Shown: positions 1 through 5,544 of the stretch, piece by piece
Layout of the letters: the number at the start of each line of letters is the position of its first letter
Numbering within the stretch: position 1 is the first letter of the stretch
DNA from: Gammaproteobacteria bacterium
Lineage (GTDB): Bacteria > Pseudomonadota > Gammaproteobacteria > QNFN01
Reading direction: 5' to 3'
Length of the DNA: 6,549 nucleotides
NCBI GenBank assembly: GCA_003645555.1
Contig: QNFN01000110.1
Span: forward strand, 1-6,549
The notes under the pieces: generated by a model
Databases searched by the model: none
The model's input: only the letters and a program-made list of their open reading frames with translations
Told to the model about the DNA's origin: nothing
Program-made: the position numbers and the translations under genes

Positions 1-1857
1 CATCCTCTCCAGGCCGGTGATGTTGCGCCCCGCTTCGTCGACATCGGCCTGGGTGAACTCGACCTCGGTCAGCGTCGTGAGCTGGTGGGCGAAATCGCTT
101 GTGTCAGGCAGGCTCGGTGAATTGAACAGGGCCGTGTTGAAGCGGCACATGCCAACCGCGTCACCGGCGGCGAAGTTGTCCTCGCAGCGGCGTACCGCGA
201 ACTCCTTGCCAGCATAGCTGTCGGGTTCGGCGGAGACCGTGCCGCCGTAGAGCGCCGCCTTGAACTCCGGGTCGTCGTTGATGCGGGCGTTGATCTCGTG
301 AGTGACGCGATTGCGCAGATGGTCCATGCCGCGGGTCGCCACGGCAAGGCCGAGCGCGAACGCTTTGAGGATACGTGCGTCGTGCGGGTCGGACTGGAAC
401 AGTCCCTTCGAGGTCATGCGGTAGTCAGCCGCTTCGGCGGGGTAGTGGCCCTTTTCGATCGCCCGGGCCGAGTCGGCGAGCACGTCGCCGAAGCCCTCGC
501 GGCGCGCGGTCATGAACAGCAGCTTTTCGATCAGCACGTGATCGCCCCAGTTCAGTTCCAGGCCACCGGTCAGCTCGGTGGTGATGATGCCGCGCTGGAA
601 CAGTTCGAAGGCCCAGCCGAAGGCGCCCCCGGTACTTGCCGAGTCGAGACCGAGGTCGTTGAGGATGTTGTTGAAGCGCAGGGCGTGCTCGATTTCGGTG
701 ATGCCAAGGTTGGGGCCGAACTTGCCGAGGGTGACGTACTCGGGGCCGTCGCCCTTGTCGTACTTGTCGAACTGGCCGTCACCGTGGATGCCCTGGTAGG
801 TCTTGCCGTGGTCGTGCTCGATTTCGGCCTGCGGCTTGTCGTAGCTGGCGTTGCCCTTGAGCCCCTTGAGTGCGTGGGCACCAAAGCCGCCCTTGCTTCC
901 CGGGGTCAGGTCGTTGCGAGCACGGCAGTGGACCGGGCACTTGAAACAGCCGTCCATGCCGGGGCGGTAGGGGTCGATATTGTCGGCATCGAGGGAGTCG
1001 ACCCAGGTCGTCTCCTGATTGTTCTTGGTACCCATGGCGCCGAGCACCCGGCTCGGCTTGTAGAGGAACGGTGTGCCGACCTTCTTCAGTGCGTTGCGGA
1101 TCACGCTGGTGGTCAGGATCTTTTTGCCGATCTTCTTGTTGTACTTTTTGTACTCGGGGTTGTAGTCGACGGCCGGCGGTTCGCCCTGGATCAGAATGCC
1201 TTTCAGCCGCAGCGCACCCATCTTGGCGCCGGCGCCACCACGGGCCCAGATCGCTTTCGGGCCACCCATGATGCCGCTGCTGAGGACACCGTTTTCGCCA
1301 GCCACGGTGAGGCGGGCCAGCGCCATGGTGCGCCGTTCCTCGCAGTCGAAATCGGCCTCAATAGCGGCGGTGAAATCGATATTGTCCATGCCGACGTAGG
1401 GGGCGGCGTCGAGGAATTCGATGCCGTCGTTGCTGATCCGGAGCAGCGTCCAGTCGGCGGCGCGGCCGTAGAGGACGATGTGGTCGTAACCGTGGCGGCG
1501 CATGTACGACGGGAAGTAATCGCCACAGCTCGAGTCGAGGACCGCCTGGCTGTCGGGCGAGATACTGGTGACGTTGCCGCGGGTGGCACCCGGCACGTTG
1601 CTGGTCAGCGTGCCGGCACCAAAGATCAGCGGGATGCCCGGATCGAGCGGGTCGAGACGCTCGTCCATCAGGTTGTAGAGCAACGCCATGTTGGCACCGC
1701 GATTACTCAACAGCGCCTTGAACAGTTCGACCGGCAGGTAGGCATGTTGTGAGGTGCGTTGTTCGAGGTCGACGAACAGCACGCGGCCCTGGGTTGGGTA
1801 CTGCGCCTCGCCCGGCAGGCGCCCGAGCAGGCGGGTGATGCGGTCACGAATATCCAT
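1..1857 (-). CDS. Aldehyde:ferredoxin oxidoreductase (AOR) family protein, 3' end cut off by the window edge
   Basis: The family consists of cytoplasmic tungsten- or molybdenum-bispterin enzymes with one [4Fe-4S] cluster. They oxidise aldehydes to carboxylic acids with ferredoxin as usual partner. The visible 619 codons begin MDIRDRITRLLGRLP and end NITGLERM, which corresponds to the conserved 'LERLFN' stretch that normally lies some tens of residues before the C-terminus. The N-terminal AOR domain is recognisable, with VLFVDLEQ near residue 27 and GGAGAKMGALRLKGILI near 205-225, equivalent to the family's 'GGxGAVMGSKxLKAI'. The cluster ligands are C304-x2-C307-x3-C311 (CFKCPVHC), with a distant fourth cysteine, C571 (GMCRFN). 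The C304-C571 span looks longer than in archaeal AOR. The start is well supported: GGAGG at 1866-1870 sits 8 nt upstream. The substrate cannot be told from sequence, and no ferredoxin-like subunit gene is visible. It lies downstream of marR in the same direction, with its own promoter. Other AOR-fold enzymes, such as BamB-like proteins, are less likely but not excluded. Confidence 0.9.
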   Translation of the reverse strand, partial: MDIRDRITRLLGRLPGEAQYPTQGRVLFVDLEQRTSQHAYLPVELFKALLSNRGANMALLYNLMDERLDPLDPGIPLIFGAGTLTSNVPGATRGNVTSISPDSQAVLDSSCGDYFPSYMRRHGYDHIVLYGRAADWTLLRISNDGIEFLDAAPYVGMDNIDFTAAIEADFDCEERRTMALARLTVAGENGVLSSGIMGGPKAIWARGGAGAKMGALRLKGILIQGEPPAVDYNPEYKKYNKKIGKKILTTSVIRNALKKVGTPFLYKPSRVLGAMGTKNNQETTWVDSLDADNIDPYRPGMDGCFKCPVHCRARNDLTPGSKGGFGAHALKGLKGNASYDKPQAEIEHDHGKTYQGIHGDGQFDKYDKGDGPEYVTLGKFGPNLGITEIEHALRFNNILNDLGLDSASTGGAFGWAFELFQRGIITTELTGGLELNWGDHVLIEKLLFMTARREGFGDVLADSARAIEKGHYPAEAADYRMTSKGLFQSDPHDARILKAFALGLAVATRGMDHLRNRVTHEINARINDDPEFKAALYGGTVSAEPDSYAGKEFAVRRCEDNFAAGDAVGMCRFNTALFNSPSLPDTSDFAHQLTTLTEVEFTQADVDEAGRNITGLERM

Positions 1858-1865
1858 CAGATGTC

Positions 1866-1870
1866 CCTCC
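1866..1870 (-). promoter_or_regulatory. Ribosome binding site of the AOR gene
   Basis: Read on the minus strand this is GGAGG, 8 nt before the ATG at 1857. It is a near-consensus Shine-Dalgarno and fixes the start codon of the AOR gene. Confidence 0.75.
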
Positions 1871-1895
1871 GGGCCGATTGACCCTACATGGGCCA

Positions 1896-1924
1896 AGGAT
1901 ACCATTAAAATGGTGGAGTTCCAA
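1896..1924 (-). promoter_or_regulatory. Candidate sigma-70 promoter of the AOR gene
   Basis: On the minus strand a -35 hexamer TTGGAA (1919-1924) is followed by a 17-nt spacer and a -10 hexamer TATCCT (1896-1901). Each matches the consensus at 4 of 6 positions. Transcription would start near 1889, leaving a leader of about 30 nt with a strong ribosome binding site. The spacer is almost filled by a palindrome (1901-1914), so the promoter looks controlled by a dimeric repressor. The hexamers are only moderate matches and the assignment is inferred. Confidence 0.5.
1901..1914. promoter_or_regulatory. Palindromic operator candidate (ACCATT-AA-AATGGT)
   Basis: Two perfect 6-bp inverted arms, ACCATT and AATGGT, are separated by AA. 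The site is AT-rich against GC-rich surroundings and lies between the -35 and -10 hexamers of the AOR promoter. MarR proteins are dimers that commonly bind short palindromes overlapping promoters, and a MarR gene sits directly upstream. A MarR operator is therefore the simplest reading, inferred from position and symmetry. Confidence 0.5.
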
Positions 1925-1959
1925 CAATTATGACCATCACAAATCTACCCGTCCGGCTC

Positions 1960-1980
1960 GGGCAGATCGCGGGATCGCCC
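1960..1980 (-). terminator. Short hairpin directly after the marR stop codon, without a T-tract
   Basis: The arms GGGC-(A)-GATC (1960-1968) and GATC-GCCC (1973-1980) pair as an 8-bp stem with one bulged base and a 4-nt loop. The stem touches the last base of the marR stop codon. No run of T follows on the minus strand, so it does not qualify as a classical intrinsic terminator. It could weaken read-through from marR into the AOR gene, protect the 3' end of the marR message, or be chance in GC-rich DNA. Confidence 0.3.
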
Positions 1981-2444
1981 TAGCGTCGGTCGGGGAAGAT
2001 CTTGCCGAGGGCGGCGACCAGCGCGGTGCGCTCGCCGGCATCGAGATCTTTCACCAGGCGCGCCTCGTGGTCGGTGACCAGCGGCTTCAGCATGGTCAGG
2101 ATGCGTTCGCCGGCATTGGTCAGGGTCACGGCGTTGGAGCGTCGGTCGTCGACGGCGCGCTTGCGTTCGACCAGGCCGCGATGCTCCAGGGTGTCGATCA
2201 CGGTGACCACGGTTGAGCGGTCGAGTTGCAGGGCGCGGGCGAGGTCGGCCTGTTTCAATCCCGGGTTGGCTTCGACCAGCACCAGCGTGCCGAACAGTGT
2301 CGGGGTCATGTCGTGGTCGGCGAGGTTGGCGGTGAAGTCACGGAAGATGGCGATCTGCGCCTGGCGCACCTGGTAGCCAATCAGGCCCGGAAGCAGGCCG
2401 TAGTCGATCCGGGCGTGGCGTGAATTACGTTCAGGTCCTGCCAT
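1980..2444 (-). CDS. MarR-family transcriptional regulator
   Basis: This is a 154-residue winged helix-turn-helix DNA-binding protein of usual MarR length, expected to act as a dimer in the cytoplasm and often released from DNA by a small aromatic or acyl-CoA ligand. A helical N-terminal part includes LIGYQVRQAQIAIFRDF (about 21-37). The DNA-binding region spans about 61-110: GLKQADLARALQLDRST forms the helix-turn-helix, followed by the wing with the hallmark DDRRSN (99-104). The C-terminal part is the dimerisation helix. The 'GYQVRQAQ...FRDF' N-terminus resembles MarR proteins found beside aromatic or acyl-CoA ligase genes, which fits the ligase remnant upstream (recollection of family, not a search). 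The ATG is preceded at 8 nt by GGAGG (2453-2457), which lies inside the last codons of the remnant. A palindrome in the downstream AOR promoter makes AOR its likely target. Confidence 0.92.
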   Translation of the reverse strand: MAGPERNSRHARIDYGLLPGLIGYQVRQAQIAIFRDFTANLADHDMTPTLFGTLVLVEANPGLKQADLARALQLDRSTVVTVIDTLEHRGLVERKRAVDDRRSNAVTLTNAGERILTMLKPLVTDHEARLVKDLDAGERTALVAALGKIFPDRR

Positions 2445-2447
2445 GGC

Positions 2448-2525
2448 TCAGTCCTCCTCGGCGCGTTGTTCGCGCAGCACGCGCTTGAGTGTCTTACCGG
2501 CGACGTTGCGCGGGCGGTAGCTGGC
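2448..2525 (-). pseudogene. C-terminal remnant of an AMP-forming acyl-CoA ligase (ANL superfamily)
   Basis: Minus-strand translation just before marR gives ASYR followed directly by PRNVAGKTLKRVLREQ, then RAEED and a TGA. The stretch PRxxxGKxxKRxLRE is the A10 motif at the extreme C-terminus of acyl-CoA synthetases, including the lysine needed for adenylation (in AGK, plus-strand 2493-2495). In intact enzymes an 'LASYKxP' segment precedes A10 by roughly ten or more residues; here ASYR abuts it, as if an internal piece was deleted. Nothing resembling the rest of the roughly 500-residue enzyme is visible upstream, where inverted repeats and the lut promoter lie. The reading frame is open up to 2630, but no ribosome binding site supports a small protein. 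The stop lies 3 nt from the marR start, consistent with a former ligase-marR operon. The similarity is short, so a chance match is possible but unlikely. Confidence 0.55.
2453..2457 (-). promoter_or_regulatory. Ribosome binding site of marR, inside the ligase remnant
   Basis: On the minus strand this reads GGAGG, 8 nt before the marR ATG at 2444. It lies within the final codons of the ligase remnant. Selection to keep this site may explain why the last codons of the lost ligase gene survive. Confidence 0.6.
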
Positions 2526-2567
2526 GTGGGGTGTCAACAGCGAGCTGATCTGCATGGTCTGGCCGAT

Positions 2568-2618
2568 CCTTGGGCAGCGATATGCCCCCATCCTAGTGAT
2601 TGCCCAAGGTCCGGGGCA
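2568..2618. repeat. Nested inverted repeats in the divergent intergenic region
   Basis: CCTTGGGCA (2568-2576) and TGCCCAAGG (2601-2609) are perfect 9-bp inverted arms separated by 24 nt. A second pair, TGCCCC (2583-2588) and GGGGCA (2613-2618), interleaves with the first, so the two hairpins would exclude each other. No T-tract follows on either strand, which argues against a terminator. The position between the marR side and the lut operon suggests an operator for a divergent promoter region, or the scar of the deletion that removed the ligase gene. Confidence 0.5.
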
Positions 2619-2619
2619 A
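2590..2619 (-). promoter_or_regulatory. Candidate promoter driving marR leftward
   Basis: On the minus strand TTGCCC (2614-2619) and TAGGAT (2590-2595) are separated by 18 nt; each matches the sigma-70 hexamers at 4 of 6 positions. Transcription would begin near 2583 and cross the ligase remnant before marR. One arm of the 9-bp inverted repeat (2601-2609) falls within the spacer. The evidence is weak beyond hexamer similarity and location. Confidence 0.3.
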
Positions 2620-2638
2620 GGTGTGACCATGTGCCCGT

Positions 2639-2666
2639 TTGCCTCGTCACCGGCCGGTGCTACCCT
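2639..2666 (+). promoter_or_regulatory. Candidate promoter of the lut-dld operon
   Basis: TTGCCT (2639-2644) lies 16 nt before TACCCT (2661-2666). The -10 hexamer is preceded by TGC, giving an extended -10 of the TGnTAnnnT form. Transcription would start around 2673, about 35 nt ahead of the lutA GTG. The -10 matches only 3 of 6 consensus positions, so this is tentative. Confidence 0.4.
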
Positions 2667-2696
2667 GCGTGAGTGATGATTCCATCAGCCGTCGAC

Positions 2697-2701
2697 AGGA
2701 G
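2697..2701 (+). promoter_or_regulatory. Ribosome binding site that sets the lutA start
   Basis: AGGAG stands 6 nt before the GTG at 2708. The reading frame stays open upstream to a TTG at 2639, but that codon lies in the candidate promoter and has no ribosome binding site, so the GTG is preferred. Confidence 0.65.
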
Positions 2702-2707
2702 TTCCGC

Positions 2708-3481
2708 GTGAGCCATGCCAGTCTGGCCACCGTCGGTCGGCCACGACGGGTTTACCTGTTCGGTACCTGCCTGATCGACCTGTTTTTCCCCGATGCCGGC
2801 GTCGACAGCGTGCGCCTGCTCGAGCGCGAGGGGATCGAGGTGGTCTATCCGCAGGGCCAGACCTGCTGCGGTCAGCCGGCCTACAACTCCGGTTACCACG
2901 AGGATGCCCGTACGGTCGCACGGCAGCAGGTCAGCCTGTTCCCGGGTGACGATCCGGTGATTGGGCCGAGCGGCTCGTGCGCGTCGATGATGAAGCACCA
3001 CTACCTCGACCTGTTCCGCGGTGAACCTGATTTTGCCGAGGTGCAGGCGCTATCAACCCGGATCTTTGAACTGACCGAGTTCCTGGTCCGGGTGCTCAAT
3101 ATCGACCTGAAGGATCTCGGCGCTCCCCAGAAGGTGGCCATCCACACCTCGTGCCACGCACGTCGCGAGATGGGTGTTGCCGGTGATGCCGAGCAGTTGG
3201 TCGATAGCCTCGGCAACGTCGAGCGGGTTGGTTTCGAGCGCCAGACCGAGTGCTGCGGTTTTGGCGGCACGTTTGCCGTCAAGCACGCACCGATCTCGGC
3301 GGCGATGGTCACCGACAAGGTCGATACCATAGATGCCTCGGCTCCCGACCGGTTGGTTGGAGGTGATTGCGGCTGCCTGATGAACATCGGCGGTGCGCTG
3401 GAGAAGCGCGGCAGTTCGATTCGTGTCCAACACATCGCCAGCCTGCTGTGGGAGCGTACCGATGAACCGCCCAGCAACTGA
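2708..3481 (+). CDS. lutA: L-lactate dehydrogenase complex subunit LutA/LldE (CCG-domain Fe-S protein)
   Basis: LutA is one of three subunits of the LutABC (LldEFG, YkgEFG) iron-sulfur complex that oxidises L-lactate to pyruvate and passes the electrons to the respiratory chain. The 257-residue product is close to the family's roughly 240. Two cysteine-rich CCG (DUF224) modules are visible. The first has C21 (FGTCLID), C53-C54-G55 (TCCGQPAYNSGYH) and C91 (GPSGSCASM). The second has C149 (HTSCHARREMG), C182-C183-G184 (ECCGFGGTF) and C221/C223 (GDCGCLMNIGG). These bind iron-sulfur clusters, as in heterodisulfide reductase and glycolate oxidase GlcF. No signal peptide is present, so it is cytoplasmic. 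The GTG start is chosen from AGGAG at 6 nt. Its end overlaps lutB by 20 bp, indicating translational coupling. Confidence 0.94.
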   Translation: MSHASLATVGRPRRVYLFGTCLIDLFFPDAGVDSVRLLEREGIEVVYPQGQTCCGQPAYNSGYHEDARTVARQQVSLFPGDDPVIGPSGSCASMMKHHYLDLFRGEPDFAEVQALSTRIFELTEFLVRVLNIDLKDLGAPQKVAIHTSCHARREMGVAGDAEQLVDSLGNVERVGFERQTECCGFGGTFAVKHAPISAAMVTDKVDTIDASAPDRLVGGDCGCLMNIGGALEKRGSSIRVQHIASLLWERTDEPPSN

Positions 3482-4883
3482 GTTCAAGGAGCGCATCCAG
3501 CGCGCTCTCGACGACCCGCAGATACGCACCAACTTCCGGCGTGCCATGGACGGCCTGATGGCCAAGCGCGCGGCGATGTTCCCCGACGCCGATGAGTTGG
3601 AGCAGCTACGCGATCTCGGTGCCGCGGTGCGCCGCAACGCGCTGGCGAGGTTGCCCGGACTGCTCGAGAAACTCGAGGCCAACTGCCAGCGCAACGGCAT
3701 CATCGTGCACTGGGCCGAAAGCGTTGCCGAAGCCAACGCCATCGTTCTCGATATCGTTCGCAAGCATGGTGGCAAGAGCGTCATCAAGGGCAAGTCGATG
3801 GTCTCCGAGGAGATGGAACTCAACCATCATCTCGAGGCCCACGGCATCGAGGCGCTGGAGTCGGATCTCGGCGAGTACATCGTGCAGCTGGCCGGTGAGA
3901 CGCCGTCGCACATCATCATGCCGGCGATCCACAAGAACACCCGGCAGATCGCTGAACTGTTCGTCGAGAAGCTTGACGGTGTCGAGTTCACCGAAGACGC
4001 CGAGGCGCTGACGGCAATCGCTCGCGGTCTGCTCAGGCGCAAGTTCCTTGACGCCGACGTTGGCCTCTCCGGGGTCAATTTTGCCGTCGCCGAGACCGGC
4101 ACCCTCTGCCTGATCGAGAACGAGGGCAACGGCCGCCTGACAACGACGGCTCCCGATGTCCACGTTGCCGTGACCGGCATCGAAAAGGTGGTCGAGACAC
4201 TCGATGACATCACGCCGTTACTCAGCCTGCTGCCACGTTCGGCGACCGGGCAGGGGATCACCACCTACGTCAACATGATCAGCGGCCCGCGCAAGCAAGG
4301 CGAGCGCGACGGCCCGCGCGAAGTCCACCTGGTGCTGCTCGACAACGGCCGCACCACCAGCTACGTCGACCCTGAACTGCGCACGACGCTGCAATGCATC
4401 CGTTGCGGTGCCTGCATGAACCACTGTCCGGTGTATGCGCGCATCGGTGGTCATGCCTACGGCACCGTCTACCCGGGGCCGATCGGCGAAATCCTGTCGC
4501 CGCAGCTGCTCGGTTGCGACGAGGCCGGTGCGTTGCCCGGTGCGTCGACGCTGTGCGGCGCCTGCGGTGAGGTCTGTCCGGTGCGCATCCCGATTCCGAA
4601 GATGCTGGTGCGCTTGCGCCGTGAGGCGGTGACCCGCGATGCCGCATCGCCGGTCAAGGATGCCGGTGCCCAGCGCAGCACCAGTGAAGCGTTGATCTGG
4701 AAGGCGTGGGCGCGGATTCACGCTGTACCCGGTCTCTACTCGCTGGTGACGCGCACTGCCAGCGCGTTCAAGAAGATGCCGGTGGTCGGTCCGCTGAAGG
4801 CGTGGTCGAGCGTGCGTACGCCACCGCGGGTGGCCGGCCGGACCCTCCATCAGCGGATGGCCGCGCGGGGGAGCACGAAATGA
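3462..4883 (+). CDS. lutB: L-lactate dehydrogenase complex subunit LutB/LldF (LUD domain plus ferredoxin-type Fe-S)
   Basis: This is the central electron-transfer subunit of the LutABC lactate-oxidising complex. The 473-residue product matches the family length of about 475. The N-terminal two thirds form a LUD domain, with KGKSMVSEEMELNHHLEAHG near 108-127 and AVAETGTLCLIENEGNGRL near 208-226. A ferredoxin-like part follows, with C312-x2-C315-x2-C318-x3-C322 (CIRCGACMNHCP) and C365-x2-C368-x3-C372 (CGACGEVCPVRIP). Between them lies the conserved GGHAYGTVYPGPIG stretch. The C-terminal tail carries the typical KxxPVVGPLKAW segment. The ATG lies inside the lutA end and is preceded by GGGAG; earlier in-frame starts would overlap lutA much further. 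The stop shares an ATGA with lutC. Confidence 0.96.
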   Translation: MNRPATEFKERIQRALDDPQIRTNFRRAMDGLMAKRAAMFPDADELEQLRDLGAAVRRNALARLPGLLEKLEANCQRNGIIVHWAESVAEANAIVLDIVRKHGGKSVIKGKSMVSEEMELNHHLEAHGIEALESDLGEYIVQLAGETPSHIIMPAIHKNTRQIAELFVEKLDGVEFTEDAEALTAIARGLLRRKFLDADVGLSGVNFAVAETGTLCLIENEGNGRLTTTAPDVHVAVTGIEKVVETLDDITPLLSLLPRSATGQGITTYVNMISGPRKQGERDGPREVHLVLLDNGRTTSYVDPELRTTLQCIRCGACMNHCPVYARIGGHAYGTVYPGPIGEILSPQLLGCDEAGALPGASTLCGACGEVCPVRIPIPKMLVRLRREAVTRDAASPVKDAGAQRSTSEALIWKAWARIHAVPGLYSLVTRTASAFKKMPVVGPLKAWSSVRTPPRVAGRTLHQRMAARGSTK

Positions 4884-5533
4884 GTGCGCGTGACAACATT
4901 CTTGCAAGGCTGCGCGTGGCCCCGGGATCCGGGGCCACGCCCGGCGTACGCGACTTCGGGGTCATCGAGGCGCTCGAATGGACGCCCGCGGAGCGTGCCG
5001 AACGGTTGGTCCGGTTGCTGCGTTCGGTCAACACCGAGGTGCATGAGACCACGCAGGCCACCTGGCCGGGTCTGCTGCGCGAGCTCTGCGTCGCGAAAGG
5101 GGTCGGGCGGCTCTGCCTGGCGCCGGTGACACCGGTCGGTGCGGCGGCGAGCGAGGCGCTCGCCGGCAGTGGCGTCGCGACACTTGCCTACGATCGCGAC
5201 ATCGAGGCCTGGAGGGAGGAGCTCTTTTTCGAGGTCGACGCCGGCCTGACCGCAGTTACCGCCGGTATCGCCGAGACCGGCAGCCTGTTCGTCGTGCCGA
5301 CCCCGGACGAGCCGCGGCTACTGTCGTTGGTACCACCGGTCCACTTCGCCGTGCTGTCGCGTGCGGTCATCGCCAACACCCTGCTCGAGGTGCTGCGCGC
5401 ACAGGGTTATGGCGCCACCATGCCGACCAACGTGTTGCTGATCTCCGGGCCGTCAAAGACAGCCGATATCGAGCAGACCCTGGTCTACGGTGTGCATGGC
5501 CCTAACCAACTGGTCGTGCTGTTGACCGACTGA
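4880..5533 (+). CDS. lutC: L-lactate dehydrogenase complex subunit LutC/LldG (LUD domain)
   Basis: This is the third component of the LutABC lactate-oxidation complex. It is a single LUD-domain protein of 217 residues, slightly shorter than the 230-240 usual in Bacillus LutC and Escherichia YkgG. It shows the paired LUD signatures GIAETGSLFVVPTPDEPRL (129-147) and ISGPSKTADIEQTLVYGVHG (188-207), ending HGPNQLVVLLTD. The N-terminal SARDNILARLR is also family-like. The ATG overlaps the lutB stop as ATGA and follows a GGGGGAG purine tract at 6 nt. The reading frame is open further upstream, but only over lutB coding sequence. No cysteine cluster is present, as expected for this subunit. Confidence 0.95.
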   Translation: MSARDNILARLRVAPGSGATPGVRDFGVIEALEWTPAERAERLVRLLRSVNTEVHETTQATWPGLLRELCVAKGVGRLCLAPVTPVGAAASEALAGSGVATLAYDRDIEAWREELFFEVDAGLTAVTAGIAETGSLFVVPTPDEPRLLSLVPPVHFAVLSRAVIANTLLEVLRAQGYGATMPTNVLLISGPSKTADIEQTLVYGVHGPNQLVVLLTD

Positions 5534-5544
5534 GCCTTCCGCTG

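Noticed and set aside
298..1752. A 484-codon open frame on the plus strand, antisense to the AOR gene
   Set aside because: The translation is low-complexity, rich in V, A, E, G and D, with no domain motif, as expected opposite a high-GC gene. The minus strand carries clear AOR motifs over the same stretch.
1930..2630. A shared TGACCAT heptamer near the AOR promoter (about 1930) and the lut promoter (about 2624) as a common operator
   Set aside because: A single 7-mer shared by two regions, without an inverted partner at either site, is expected by chance.
2639..2707. An upstream extension of lutA to the TTG codon at 2639
   Set aside because: The added residues are unlike LutA N-termini, there is no ribosome binding site, and the TTG falls in the likely promoter. 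The GTG at 2708 has AGGAG at 6 nt.
3053..3823. A 256-codon minus-strand open frame spanning the lutA-lutB junction
   Set aside because: It lies opposite conserved LutA and LutB cysteine and LUD regions and shows no motif of its own.
4706..4879. An upstream extension of lutC by 58 codons
   Set aside because: It would lie wholly within lutB coding sequence. The ATG at 4880 gives a standard ATGA overlap and family-typical length.
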